Source of the DNA: Gracilibacillus suaedae
GTDB lineage: Bacteria > Bacillota > Bacilli > Bacillales > Amphibacillaceae
Direction of reading: 5' to 3'
Assembly (NCBI RefSeq): GCF_017599345.1
Contig: NZ_JAGFVL010000024.1
Location: forward strand, 1 to 64,000
Length of the DNA: 64,000 nucleotides
The position numbers and the translations under genes are program-made. The notes beneath the pieces were generated by a model. It ran no database searches. It saw only the letters and a program-made list of their open reading frames with translations, and was not told the origin of the DNA. Below are positions 10,184-18,904 of the stretch, piece by piece (positions within the stretch are counted from its first letter, which is position 1; each line of letters starts with the position of its first letter).

Positions 10184-11067
10184 GATGATGGTGCTCCTTC
10201 CAAAAATTCAATAACCTCTCGCATTGTCGGCATTCCTTGTTGAGCGCCTCTTTTTTGTATAGATAAGGCTGCTGCTGCATTTGCAAAAGTAATCGCTTCT
10301 TTTAAATGTATTCCTTTAGCAAGTTGAATTGCCAAAGCCCCATTAAACGTGTCTCCCGCACCTGTTGTGTCAACAGGTGTCACCCTGTAACCGGTTACTG
10401 TTTCAACATTATCTTCGGAACAGAATTCTACTCCTTTTTCACCTAACGTAACGATCATTTTCTTTTTATAAGTATCCATTTCTTCTGTGATTTCTAGCTT
10501 CTCTGTTTCATTAGGAGTTAGATAAGTGCAATTTTCTAAAACAAACGCTGATAATTTTTGTGCTGGTGCAGGATTTAATATAACTGGTATGCCTTTTTTA
10601 GAACAGTAACCGATTACATATTCAATAGTATCTAATGGTATCTCTAACTGTAATAAAACGACATCACTTTGATCGATAACATCCAAATATTGCTGAATAT
10701 AGGATGGGGTTACGCTATAATTTGCACCCGGCGTGACAATAATTCGATTGTCATGATCATTTATTAAAATCGTAGCAACACCAGTAGGTTTATCAGTAAC
10801 CGGTTCCACATTATCGATAACAACATTTTCTTTGCTGAGATTGTCGATTAATATCCGACCAAAGGGATCATCTCCTACACAACCTAACATATTAACTTGT
10901 GCTCCCAATCTTGCACATGCAACAGCTTGATTGGCTCCTTTCCCGCCTGGATTATAAAAGAATGATTCACCCATTATGGTTTGTCCCTGTTCAGGGATCC
11001 GTTCACTGGTTGTTACTAAATCCATATTAATACTACCGATAACGGTTATCGATGGATCCTTCATCAT
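10180..11067 (-). CDS. rbsK: ribokinase
   Basis: PfkB-family carbohydrate kinase, 295 residues. It has the N-terminal substrate motif GGKGANQAVACARLG and the catalytic anion-hole/base motif DTTGAGDTFNGAL, plus NPAPAQKL in the middle. It phosphorylates D-ribose to ribose 5-phosphate in the cytoplasm, feeding the pentose phosphate pathway. It overlaps rbsR upstream and rbsD downstream by ATGA, so the three are translated as a coupled unit. The order rbsRKDACB matches that of Bacillus subtilis. Confidence 0.95.
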   Translation of the reverse strand: MMKDPSITVIGSINMDLVTTSERIPEQGQTIMGESFFYNPGGKGANQAVACARLGAQVNMLGCVGDDPFGRILIDNLSKENVVIDNVEPVTDKPTGVATILINDHDNRIIVTPGANYSVTPSYIQQYLDVIDQSDVVLLQLEIPLDTIEYVIGYCSKKGIPVILNPAPAQKLSAFVLENCTYLTPNETEKLEITEEMDTYKKKMIVTLGEKGVEFCSEDNVETVTGYRVTPVDTTGAGDTFNGALAIQLAKGIHLKEAITFANAAAALSIQKRGAQQGMPTMREVIEFLEGAPSS

Positions 11068-12044
11068 GTATCACTCCTTGTTGTTTCTCGATATTGAATA
11101 GTAGTTTCAACTTCATAATTTCTTACATCAAGTAATTGTTTTTCAATTTGCTTTATTAACAGCCTTGCTGATAAAGCTCCCATTTTATAGATTGGTTGTG
11201 CAACAGTAGTTATGGCAGGTGTTAACATTTCACCTAAAGGTATGCCATCAAATCCGATTATTTGGAGATCTTCAGGAATTTGTTTGTTGATACTTTTTGC
11301 AACTTTTAGAACTCCGGCAGCAGCTATATCACTACTAGCAAATACTGCATCTACAGTTGGATATTTCTCAAATAAACCTTCCGCAACTTCCATTGCATTT
11401 GTCATCGTAAAATCACAGTCCACTACGATATGAGCAATCCCTTGCTCTTCTACTACATCTTTAAATCCTCGATACCGATCATCAGCTGGTTTTACATGAT
11501 AAGGACCGCGAATATGTGCAATGAACTCGCTTCCATTTTCAATTAAATATTCTGTTGCTTTTCTAGCACCTTCATAGTTTTTCGAGCTAACAGTTGGTAC
11601 CCGATTACTAAACTGTCGATCTAATGCAACAAGTGGAATGCCAAGGTTTTCATAATTTTCAGTACTCAATTGATTCGTCGTTAAAATTAAGCCATCAATA
11701 TATTTTTGCTGAAGTGCTTCTAAATACTGTGCTTCTTTTCGAATATCTTCATCGGTATTACAAATAACAACCGTATAACCATAGGTTAATGCCACATCTT
11801 CAACTGCCCTTGCTAACTCTGGAAAGAAAGGGTTGGAGATATCCGGTATCAATAACCCTATCATTTTAGATGTTTTATGATAAAGGGATCTAGCTACAGA
11901 ATTTGGTTTGTAATTCAAATCAGATATCGCTTTTAGTACATTCTCTTCTGCTTCTTTACTTACATATCCCTTTTTATTAAGTACTCTCGACACAGTTGCT
12001 ACTGAAACGCTTGCATATTTTGCTACATCTTTAATTGTCGGCAT
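11064..12044 (-). CDS. rbsR: LacI-family repressor of the ribose operon
   Basis: A 326-residue LacI/GalR protein. The N-terminal helix-turn-helix begins TIKDVAKYASVSVATVSRVLN, with the hinge VARSLYHKTSK, followed by a periplasmic-binding-type sensor domain with IGLLIPDISNPFF and IIGFDGIPLGEML. It is the first gene of the rbs operon, directly behind a promoter carrying a LacI-type operator, so autoregulation is likely. The expected signal is ribose. Confidence 0.92.
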   Translation of the reverse strand: MPTIKDVAKYASVSVATVSRVLNKKGYVSKEAEENVLKAISDLNYKPNSVARSLYHKTSKMIGLLIPDISNPFFPELARAVEDVALTYGYTVVICNTDEDIRKEAQYLEALQQKYIDGLILTTNQLSTENYENLGIPLVALDRQFSNRVPTVSSKNYEGARKATEYLIENGSEFIAHIRGPYHVKPADDRYRGFKDVVEEQGIAHIVVDCDFTMTNAMEVAEGLFEKYPTVDAVFASSDIAAAGVLKVAKSINKQIPEDLQIIGFDGIPLGEMLTPAITTVAQPIYKMGALSARLLIKQIEKQLLDVRNYEVETTIQYRETTRSDT

Positions 12045-12062
12045 ATATTCTATCCCCTTACC

Positions 12063-12108
12063 TGTAACCCGTTACACAAACTATAATATTATATTTCTGT
12101 GTTGTCAA
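12063..12108 (-). promoter_or_regulatory. rbs operon promoter and RbsR operator
   Basis: On the minus strand TTGACA (12103-12108) lies 17 bases from TATAGT (12080-12085), a near-consensus sigma-A promoter. Immediately downstream, around +1, is the palindrome TGTAAC-CC-GTTACA (12063-12076), the form of a LacI-family operator. A repressor there would block initiation of rbsR and the whole operon. Confidence 0.85.
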
Positions 12109-12136
12109 GATTTTTTTGAAATTTATACGTTGACCG

Positions 12137-12378
12137 TCACTGAAAAGTCACTTTCCCTCCATGATAGCAATAGTAATTCTCAGCTTTAAGTGTTTTAATC
12201 TTCGTCAAAGACTGTTCTGCTTCAACCTTATTTAAACAAAACTTTGGATTCGCAATGGTCAAATCATGATTCTCTCTGACAGCTGCATCACCTGTAATAA
12301 TACTGTTTAAGCTTGAGAAATATAATTACTTCCTCCATTAAATTCAAATTCAATTGGTAATTCTATTATCTTCATCAT
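12137..12378 (-). pseudogene. metallo-beta-lactamase-fold hydrolase, internally deleted remnant
   Basis: A TAAGGAGG site precedes an ATG at 12376-12378. Translation gives MMKIIELPIEFEFNGGSNYI and then stops. After a frame change near 12310 the sequence continues LNSIITGDAAV, then IANPKFCLNK and finally ENYYCYHGGKVTF with a stop at 12137. These ends fit an MBL-fold hydrolase of about 230 residues, whose whole metal-binding centre (HxHxDH) is missing. I infer an internal deletion of several hundred bases. It follows the rbs operon but is read separately. Confidence 0.65.
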
Positions 12379-12507
12379 TTTTCCTCCTTAACAGCCAAAT
12401 ATAGAAGGCTGTATATTATTTTCTCCGAATTCACCTACACAACTAAAATTTTAAATATTCACTAGATTTCAAAGCTAGTTTTTTTCTGGTATTTCATCAG
12501 TTAATTA

Positions 12508-13341
12508 TTAAACATAGATTTGCCGATATTTAGTAGGAGTCATCCCTTCATTTTCTAAGAAAAGTTTATTAAAATAACTAGGATTCGGATAGCCAGATCT
12601 TTCCGCGATTTCCTTGACCGTCAACTCTTTTTCTTCTAACAATAATTGTTTACTCCATTGCAACCGACATAAGGTAATAAAAGCCATCGGAGTCATCTGT
12701 GTGACACGTTTAAACAATCGACAGAAATAATAGGTACTTACTCCCGTTTCTTTTGCCCAATACTCTAGATCGAAGGGGGCTGGAGCTTGCTCTTGCATTT
12801 TCGGTAACAGTAATTGAATCCGCACATCTAATTCTTGCTTGGAATTGGATTCACTTGGTACAGCAATATTGGTAAAAGTCGACAAAAAGGCATAGGTTAA
12901 TGTTGATAAGGTTGATAATTGTAAGAAGCTGTTTTCCTCTGCTTCTTGTAATAGTTGTTCATGGGTATTCTCTAACTTTACTAAGTTCGGCAGTCTCCAC
13001 AAAATAAATCGGCCAAAGCCAATCTCCGATAAAAACGTGTGCAGTGGACTTCCATAAAAGTGAACCCATCTAACACTCCATGGATCCTCTGCGCTACTAT
13101 AATATCTTTGTTCTTGTTCCGGGAAATAAAGAAAAGCATCCCCTTTTTTTAACATATATTGCTTTCCATCTATCTCTACATAGCCAGACCCCGATATAAC
13201 AAAGTGTATACTAAAATTATCTAATGAGCCTGCTTCCCGATAAACATCATGATCTGCTTTCAATCTGTAACACCCTACTGATTCAGGAAGGATCATATAT
13301 TCATGTTTTTTCAATGTAGGCAGTAAAACTTGACGATTCAT
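12508..13341 (-). CDS. AraC-family transcriptional regulator (cupin sensor)
   Basis: N-terminal cupin-like ligand-binding half (SGSGYVEIDGKQYMLKKGDAFLYFP), then a C-terminal AraC double helix-turn-helix (VSTYYFCRLFKRVTQMTPM and VKEIAERSGYPNPSYFNKLF). I start at 13341, where GTGAGGAT precedes the ATG, giving 277 residues; a longer frame from 13401 has no ribosome-binding site. It is divergent from the dehydrogenase/aldo-keto reductase pair at 13454, which it most likely controls in response to a sugar. The ligand is unknown. Confidence 0.85.
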   Translation of the reverse strand: MNRQVLLPTLKKHEYMILPESVGCYRLKADHDVYREAGSLDNFSIHFVISGSGYVEIDGKQYMLKKGDAFLYFPEQEQRYYSSAEDPWSVRWVHFYGSPLHTFLSEIGFGRFILWRLPNLVKLENTHEQLLQEAEENSFLQLSTLSTLTYAFLSTFTNIAVPSESNSKQELDVRIQLLLPKMQEQAPAPFDLEYWAKETGVSTYYFCRLFKRVTQMTPMAFITLCRLQWSKQLLLEEKELTVKEIAERSGYPNPSYFNKLFLENEGMTPTKYRQIYV

Positions 13342-13453
13342 ATCCTCACATCCTATAGGACAATATTGTTTTATGTTATAGCAAAAAGCTTCTATTTTCA
13401 TATTAATACCAATCGATTATAATAACAACAAAGTTATATAAGGAGGTAAAAGG

Positions 13454-14455
13454 ATGACGATTAGATGGGGAATTATAAGTACAGCGAATATTGCACAAAA
13501 AGCAGTTATTCCGGGAATAAAAGAATCAGAAACAGGTGAGGTGTATGCCATCGCAAGCCGTAATAAAGATCATGCAAAAGAAACAGCAAAGGAATTAGAG
13601 ATTCCTATTGCATATGGAAGCTATGAAGAATTATTGACTGACCCTAAAATTGATGCTGTTTACATTCCCTTACCGAACCATTTACATAAAGAATGGTCTA
13701 TAAAAGCAATGGAAGCAGGAAAGCATGTACTCTGTGAGAAGCCAATCGCTCTGAACGCCAAAGAAGCACAAGAAATGGAAGCAGCCAGCAACAAAGCTGA
13801 GGTCGTTTTGGCGGAAGCATTTATGTATCGATATCATCCAAGGTATCAAATGATAGAGGAATTGATTCAATCTGGAGAAATCGGTGAAGTTCGCGGGATT
13901 CATGGAACATTCACCTTCAACAATACAGCAGCCAAAGAAAATGTTCGCTTTCGAAAGGATTGGGGCGGTGGTTCTTTATATGATGTTGGAGTTTATCCAA
14001 TAAGTGCCGCTAGAATGATTTTAAAAGCAGAGCCTCAAGCAGCAACCGTTCATGCTTTCTTTTCCGAACAACATGACCAGGTAGATATGATGGCATCCGG
14101 ACTATTGGAATTTGACCATGGTGTTGCACTTACCTTTGATTGTGGCATGTGGGCAGACTTCCGAAATCGACTAGAAATTTTAGGGACAGAAGGTCGAATT
14201 GAGATTCCATCTGCTTTTGTTACAAATCAAAATAAGCAAGACCATTTTTATCTACACACTAGTAAAGGGGCGAAAGAGGTAGAAGTTCCCTATGTAAATC
14301 AATATGCACTACAGGCAGATGCAATTGGACATAGTATTCACCAGAATGAGAGATTACCTTTTCCCGTTGAAGATGCCATTTTAAACATGAAGGTATTGGA
14401 TGCATGCCTTACTTCCGCTGAGGAAAGAAAACGAATTGAAATTACGAAAGGATGA
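13454..14455 (+). CDS. Gfo/Idh/MocA-family oxidoreductase
   Basis: A 333-residue NAD(P)-dependent dehydrogenase. The Rossmann N-terminus (RWGIISTANIAQKAVIPGI) is followed by the family motif HVLCEKPIALN and the C-terminal alpha/beta domain with GGGSLYDVGVYPI. Members oxidise or reduce sugars, inositols or sugar acids. AAGGAGG lies at ideal distance. It is followed after six bases by an aldo/keto reductase, and its AraC regulator is divergent, so this is probably a small sugar-oxidation module. The substrate cannot be named. Confidence 0.88.
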   Translation: MTIRWGIISTANIAQKAVIPGIKESETGEVYAIASRNKDHAKETAKELEIPIAYGSYEELLTDPKIDAVYIPLPNHLHKEWSIKAMEAGKHVLCEKPIALNAKEAQEMEAASNKAEVVLAEAFMYRYHPRYQMIEELIQSGEIGEVRGIHGTFTFNNTAAKENVRFRKDWGGGSLYDVGVYPISAARMILKAEPQAATVHAFFSEQHDQVDMMASGLLEFDHGVALTFDCGMWADFRNRLEILGTEGRIEIPSAFVTNQNKQDHFYLHTSKGAKEVEVPYVNQYALQADAIGHSIHQNERLPFPVEDAILNMKVLDACLTSAEERKRIEITKG

Positions 14456-14461
14456 GCCAAA

Positions 14462-15391
14462 ATGAAAACGATTCAAATCGATGGCCTTAATAAGTCTGTT
14501 ACTACCTTAATTCAAGGATCTGATTATTTTAAGCCAAGTGTTTATGATAAAGTCTGCCAAGTGTTAGATCGTTATGTAGCAATCGGCGGCAATACGATTG
14601 ATACCGCTCATATTTATTGTGGTGGAGAAAGTGAAGTAGCTATCGGTATGTGGTTAAAGGAACGGAATAACCGAGAAGATATAGTTATTTTGACTAAAGG
14701 TGCTCATCATGACCAAAACGGACCACGTGTAAATCCAGAAGCAATCAGGCAAGACCTTCTTGAAAGTTTAGAAAGACTTGGCACCAATTATATTGATTTA
14801 TACGCATTACACAGAGATGATCCAGATGTACCAGTAAGTGAAATCATTGATGCCTTAAATGAACATATTGAAGCCGGCCGAATCAAAGCAATTGGTGGAT
14901 CCAACTGGACAACAGAAAGGATTCAAGCAGCTAATGAGTACGCCGCTGCCAATGGCCTGGTAGGTTTTTCATTCAGCAGTCCGAACCTTAGTTTAGCTAA
15001 AGCAAATGAGCCGTTCTGGCAAGGATGTGTCTCAACTGATAGTAATGATATGAAATGGCATGAAGAAACACAGTTACCACTTTTGTCATGGTCTTCACAA
15101 GCAAGAGGATTTTTCACTGGCCGTTTCACTCCCGAGGACCGAAGTAATGAAGATCTGGTTCGAGTGTTTTATAGTGATGCCAACTGGGACCGCCTTGCTA
15201 GAGCAGAGCAACTAGCAGATAAAAGAGGCGTAACCGCGATCCAAATTGCATTAGCCTATGTATTAAATCAATCCTTCCCTACTTGTGCCCTAATTGGAGC
15301 CCAAAATGAGCAAGAACTTGTCTCCTGTTTGGAAGGATCAAAGATTGAACTATCGAGGGATGAAGTTGAATGGTTAGAAAATGGGAGCTGA
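14462..15391 (+). CDS. aldo/keto reductase
   Basis: A 309-residue TIM-barrel oxidoreductase. It shows the AKR catalytic Asp/Tyr region (GNTIDTAHIYCGGESEVAIG), the lysine region VILTKGAHH, the barrel motif LGTNYIDLYALHRDD and the cofactor-binding end ALIGAQNEQEL. The His of LYALHRDD is the usual fourth tetrad residue. It shares an operon with the preceding dehydrogenase and may act on the same sugar-derived aldehyde or ketone with NADPH. Substrate unknown. Confidence 0.88.
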   Translation: MKTIQIDGLNKSVTTLIQGSDYFKPSVYDKVCQVLDRYVAIGGNTIDTAHIYCGGESEVAIGMWLKERNNREDIVILTKGAHHDQNGPRVNPEAIRQDLLESLERLGTNYIDLYALHRDDPDVPVSEIIDALNEHIEAGRIKAIGGSNWTTERIQAANEYAAANGLVGFSFSSPNLSLAKANEPFWQGCVSTDSNDMKWHEETQLPLLSWSSQARGFFTGRFTPEDRSNEDLVRVFYSDANWDRLARAEQLADKRGVTAIQIALAYVLNQSFPTCALIGAQNEQELVSCLEGSKIELSRDEVEWLENGS

Positions 15392-15520
15392 CATAGGAGT
15401 TGCTTATGACATGACACTCCCAATTCCTAATGATTAGAAGCAGACGGAAATCTTGAACAAATAGCAAAATAAATAAGCAATGGTAATTATCTTAATAAGC
15501 TGACTTTATTTTTGTTTCAA

Positions 15521-15672
15521 GTGCTACTCTCGAAGACAATTGTTTCGATATTGGCTTTCTTTTGTCTTCGAGAGCCGTTCTCATGGACACTTTTTCTCAT
15601 TTTGGCTCTATTTTGTCCGCGAGAGCCGGTCTCGTGTACACTTTTTCCAGTTTTGGCTCTCTTTTGTCCGCT
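15521..15672. repeat. family A tandem hairpin repeat, three units
   Basis: Three consecutive units of about 50 bases each contain GACA...TTTTGGCTCT or TTGGCTTT...TTTTGTC and end in GAGAGCC. In unit 1 the arms at 15527-15539 and 15562-15574 (CTCTCGAAGACAA) are perfectly complementary. In unit 2 the arms read GGACA/TGTCC, so base changes are compensated. It lies between the ends of the convergent aldo/keto reductase and NIF3-like genes. Confidence 0.8.
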
Positions 15673-15682
15673 TATCCTGAAC

Positions 15683-15985
15683 TTATAAGTCTAATAATGG
15701 TATGACATTAATGACAGGTTCTTCATAAGGATGGATGTTTTTAATAACCCTTTTGGCTTCTGCGATATTTTCGAGTGGACAGCTAAATTCCATTTTACAC
15801 TCAGATCCAAAGGAAATTTCCCCTTTCGTACCATCAAAAGGGGAAGATCCTTCTAATGGCCTCCAGTAGCCCTTCACAACAGAGTATGAAACAACATTAT
15901 CATACTTTCCAACAGTTAATAGACCAATATTATTTAACTCATCTCGCAGCCTTTCTATATAATCTTCTGGAACCAAAACTTTCAC
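15683..15985 (-). CDS. stand-alone NIF3/YqfO C-terminal-like (PII/CutA-like fold) protein
   Basis: A 100-residue protein resembling the small inserted domain of NIF3/YqfO proteins, recognisable by GKYDNVVSY, YWRPLEGSSPFDG and the ending NIHPYEEPVINVIPL. Stand-alone versions are often annotated as CutA-like or dinuclear-metal-centre-associated proteins; their role is not established. The start is a GTG (15983-15985). Directly before it, in the same frame, a GGAGG site and ATG open a six-codon reading frame that ends at TAA touching the GTG; see findings. It precedes the family A repeat. Confidence 0.7.
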   Translation of the reverse strand: MKVLVPEDYIERLRDELNNIGLLTVGKYDNVVSYSVVKGYWRPLEGSSPFDGTKGEISFGSECKMEFSCPLENIAEAKRVIKNIHPYEEPVINVIPLLDL

Positions 15986-16044
15986 TTATACAGATTCCAA
16001 CTCCATTCAAGTACCTCCGTCTGTATTCGTTTTGAAAACATATA

Positions 16045-16476
16045 TTATTCTACTTCTTTTGTATACTTCTCTGGTAACAACTCCATCACATTACACTTTA
16101 CTAGTTTACTATGATAAGAAATGATCACATCCGTATTTTTTCCATAATCACTGATCAATTCTCGACACATACCACATGGAGCAACAACCCAACATTTCTC
16201 TATGTCTTCGTGTGGATGCGGATGAGCCACTGCTACTATTGTGTCAAATTCATGATGCCCTTCAGATATCGACTTACCAAGTGCCATTGCTTCCCCACAT
16301 ACCGCTATTCTACCGACATTTGCTTCTAAATGGACAGCTGAGAAAACACGGCCATTGGTTGTTCGTACTGCTGAACCAATATGATGTCGTCCATATCTAT
16401 AATTTTTTTCAATTACTTTTTCGGCTTCTTTAATCAATTCATAGTCTTTATCTTCAATGGGTCTTACGTTTAACAT
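16045..16476 (-). CDS. cytidine deaminase-like zinc hydrolase (blasticidin-S deaminase type)
   Basis: A 143-residue CDA-fold protein. The zinc site is visible as CGEAMALG (Cys with the catalytic Glu) and PCGMCREL (two Cys ligands). HLEANVGR matches the substrate-binding strand of the tetrameric deaminases, where cytidine deaminase has NVENASY. The HLEA variant and overall spacing are closer to the blasticidin-S deaminase branch, so the substrate might be a modified cytidine or another base. The start overlaps the end of the GrpB-like gene by seven bases, suggesting coupling. Confidence 0.8.
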   Translation of the reverse strand: MLNVRPIEDKDYELIKEAEKVIEKNYRYGRHHIGSAVRTTNGRVFSAVHLEANVGRIAVCGEAMALGKSISEGHHEFDTIVAVAHPHPHEDIEKCWVVAPCGMCRELISDYGKNTDVIISYHSKLVKCNVMELLPEKYTKEVE

Positions 16477-16997
16477 AGTCGTTCTCCCTCATACCATTCT
16501 ATTGCTTTTGCTTCTATTTCTTTTACAAGCCGTTCTTTACCGCTAATATACGATGCAATATCATAGGGAAATTGTTGTGCTAGATGCTCTTTTAAATCCC
16601 CATAGCTCTTCTTTTCCTCTAGGTGAAATCGTAAGTAATCTCTAAATGCTAAATGTCGCTTTATTTCGTAACTGCCATCCTGAAAAATATGGACGTGATG
16701 AGTGCGATTATCCCCGCCTTTTTGAAAGTATCTCCGTCGATGTATGCCATTTTCACCTTTATGTACATATCCAATGTTGTTCATTTCCGCATTAAATCTA
16801 TCAATACTATTAATATCCTTAACAACTGGCATCATATCAATGATAGGCTTGGCTTTTAACCCAGGAACTGATGTGCTGCCAATATGGTGAATGTCTACAA
16901 TATCATTCCCAAAAATGAATTTTAGTTTTCTTGCTTCCTCAACAAACATAGTCTGCCACTTTTCATTATATGGACAGACTTCTACTTTTCTCACCAT
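16470..16997 (-). CDS. GrpB/UPF0157 family protein (nucleotidyltransferase-like fold)
   Basis: About 175 residues from an ATG at 16997 preceded by AAAAGGGG; the longer frame from 17027 has no site. The family core is clear: EVCPYNEKWQTMF, then VDIHHIGSTSVPGLKAKPIID and the His-rich HHVHIFQDGS. GrpB proteins have a nucleotidyltransferase-like fold, with HIGSTSVPG as the glycine-serine signature; their function is unknown. The gene is the first of a three-gene minus-strand cluster with the deaminase and NIF3-like protein. Confidence 0.85.
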   Translation of the reverse strand: MVRKVEVCPYNEKWQTMFVEEARKLKFIFGNDIVDIHHIGSTSVPGLKAKPIIDMMPVVKDINSIDRFNAEMNNIGYVHKGENGIHRRRYFQKGGDNRTHHVHIFQDGSYEIKRHLAFRDYLRFHLEEKKSYGDLKEHLAQQFPYDIASYISGKERLVKEIEAKAIEWYEGERLC

Positions 16998-17240
16998 ATC
17001 GCATCCCCTTTTCAAACAATTTAACACTTTCGCCTACCCATACGAAAATTAATCAGATATTGCCTTCCTATTTAGATTTCTACTAAAATCAAATAGCATT
17101 TTTATTTGATCAAGGTATAGTAACCACTTTACTATTATTCTAACATTATATTCCAATTATTCTAGTTGATTCTTTAAGAAGATGTGATATTAATATTTAT
17201 TTTCATCAATTCTATAAGGTTTTTGGTGTGGTTCATACCA

Positions 17241-17465
17241 AGGATTTATTGATTAACTCGTTTTATTAAACAAATTTTTACGTTACTATTGATGATTTGT
17301 TTGTTATCCACTTATATTCAACAAATCCACCTGCTTTCACCTTAGATTTGTTGATTATATTCGTTTTATAAACAAATCTTTTCTTTATCTCGAAGATTTT
17401 GTTGATTATCCACTTTTATTCAACAAATCTCCCTGCTCCATTTAAGACCAGTTGATTACCCAATT
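17241..17465. repeat. family B tandem hairpin repeat, about four units
   Basis: Units of about 57 bases each hold an inverted repeat GATTTGTTGATTAT...TTCAACAAATC, separated by C/T-rich spacers of about 22-25 bases. The same family occurs at 21468-21660, so two arrays bracket the nitrite reductase operon. This array follows the cobA 3' end. The remaining part of 17028-17516 shows no gene. Confidence 0.8.
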
Positions 17466-17516
17466 TATTCGATGAGTGCCCATGTTTACGTGCCTAGTAT
17501 TAAAACAATGCTTTCA

Positions 17517-18266
17517 TCATACACAACGAAGCTGAACTTCTTTCCAATCCGCTAATTGCTTCCTTATTTTCACTACTTCTCCAACAATAATCATTGCAGG
17601 ATTTTGAATCATATCTTGTTCTGCTAAATCGACAATCGTCTGCAAATTACCAATAATGACTTTTTGATTTTCTGTTGTCCCTTCTTGAATAATCGCTATA
17701 GGTGTATTCACTGATTTCCCACCTTCCATTAATTTTTCTACAATAAAAGGTAAATTCTTTACACCCATATAAACAGCGATTGTATCGACAGATGAAGCTA
17801 ATTGCTTCCAGTTAATTTCTTCATTATTTAAATGGCCGGTAATCATAGCAAACGACCTGCCTATTTCTCGATGTGTAACTGGAATACCAGCATAAGCAGG
17901 TACAGCAATCCCTGAAGTAATGCCTGGTACTACTTCATAATCCACCCCATTTTTTGCTAATACTGCAGCTTCCTCAGCTCCTCGTCCAAATACAAAAGGA
18001 TCCCCACCTTTCAATCGGACAACATTTTTATCTTCTTGTCCATATTTCACTAACAATTGATTAATCATTTCTTGATTCTTGAGGTGTAAGGAAGGAAATT
18101 TGCCACAAAATATGAGATCTGCTTCTGGCTTCACATTTTGGAGCAATTGTTTGTTCACTAGCCGATCATATAAAATAACATCTGCTTCTTGAATCGTTCT
18201 TAATCCTTTGACAGTAATCAAATCTGGATCTCCAGGACCCGCACCAATTAAAAATACTTTCCCCAT
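17517..18266 (-). CDS. cobA: uroporphyrinogen-III C-methyltransferase (SUMT)
   Basis: A 249-residue tetrapyrrole methylase. N-terminal GAGPGDPDLITVKG, then the SAM-binding RLKGGDPFVFGRGAEE and VPGITSGIAVPAYAGIPVTHR are all present. It methylates uroporphyrinogen III twice to precorrin-2, the first step towards sirohaem, the cofactor of the nitrite reductase encoded upstream. In B. subtilis the equivalent gene is nasF in the nasDEF cluster. A GGAGG site precedes the ATG. A terminator and a family D element separate it from nirD, so it may also have its own transcript. Confidence 0.9.
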   Translation of the reverse strand: MGKVFLIGAGPGDPDLITVKGLRTIQEADVILYDRLVNKQLLQNVKPEADLIFCGKFPSLHLKNQEMINQLLVKYGQEDKNVVRLKGGDPFVFGRGAEEAAVLAKNGVDYEVVPGITSGIAVPAYAGIPVTHREIGRSFAMITGHLNNEEINWKQLASSVDTIAVYMGVKNLPFIVEKLMEGGKSVNTPIAIIQEGTTENQKVIIGNLQTIVDLAEQDMIQNPAMIIVGEVVKIRKQLADWKEVQLRCV

Positions 18267-18344
18267 GTTCTTCCTCCTATCTCACAACTAAAATAAGACA
18301 TGATGTTCTCGTATCGATGTTGGCCACAGGAAGTGATCAAAATT

Positions 18345-18400
18345 AGTCGATGAAAGTGCGACTAGGCCTCTGGCTTCACCTATCGGCAATTCTTCTTTAT
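18345..18400. repeat. family D structured element, copy 1
   Basis: AAGTGCGACTAGGCC at 18354-18368, followed by CTGGCTTCACC and GGCAATTC, matches copy 2 (22750-22800) at roughly four of five positions over 43 bases. On the minus strand the core folds as GCC/GGC enclosing GGT-gaa-GCC. It lies between a terminator and the cobA start. The 65-codon frame across it (18288-18485) has no family resemblance and I do not call it a gene. Confidence 0.65.
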
Positions 18401-18531
18401 CAAAGGGCGATCCGATAAGTCTCCTAGTTTCTAAAAACTCGGCACTCGTCTCTCTTTTTAGCCAGTGTACATTCAGAATGTTCACAACGCCGAGTTACTT
18501 CATCGCTTAATTTTATAATTCCCTAACGCAC

Positions 18532-18559
18532 AAAAAAGGGCAGACATAGCTCCCCTTTC
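18532..18559 (-). terminator. intrinsic terminator after nirD
   Basis: On the minus strand AAAGGG...CCCTTTTTT forms a short stem with a T-tract immediately beyond the nirD stop at 18564. It would at least attenuate transcription into cobA. Confidence 0.6.
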
Positions 18560-18563
18560 ATTG

Positions 18564-18887
18564 TTAAATCGGCATTTCCACATATACCTGATGATCCTCT
18601 ATATGTGTTGGAAATGTCTGTACACACCCTTCATCAGGTGCTTGCACCTTGCCATCAGAAACATTTATTTTCCAATCATGCATTGGACAGAAAACGAATT
18701 CGTTCGCTACCATTCCTTCTGACAGGACACCTCCACGATGTGGACATTTATTTGCAATTGCTCTTATTTTCCCATTAGATAAGTGAAAAACAGCTATGTC
18801 TCTGTCCTCAACCCTCACTGCTTTTCCAAGGCTGACAGGAAAATCTGCTATCTTTCCAATCCAAACTTTTTTTATTGTTCGTTCCAT
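18564..18887 (-). CDS. nirD: nitrite reductase [NAD(P)H] small subunit, Rieske type
   Basis: A 107-residue Rieske-type protein. The two ligand pairs CPHRGG and CPMHDWK are in place. NirD works with the sirohaem large subunit NirB to reduce nitrite to ammonium in the cytoplasm. The start has AAAGGGTGG. It lies 17 bases after the nirB stop in the same operon, and is followed by a terminator. Confidence 0.93.
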   Translation of the reverse strand: MERTIKKVWIGKIADFPVSLGKAVRVEDRDIAVFHLSNGKIRAIANKCPHRGGVLSEGMVANEFVFCPMHDWKINVSDGKVQAPDEGCVQTFPTHIEDHQVYVEMPI

Positions 18888-18904
18888 CGTTCGACCACCC
18901 TTTC

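Noticed and set aside
17241-17465. CRISPR-like array
   Set aside because: Units are degenerate, internally palindromic hairpins, the spacers are similar to each other, and no cas genes are near. The same holds for the other repeat families.
18288-18485. 65-residue frame between nirD and cobA
   Set aside because: It reads through a family D element, has no ribosome-binding site and no protein-family features.
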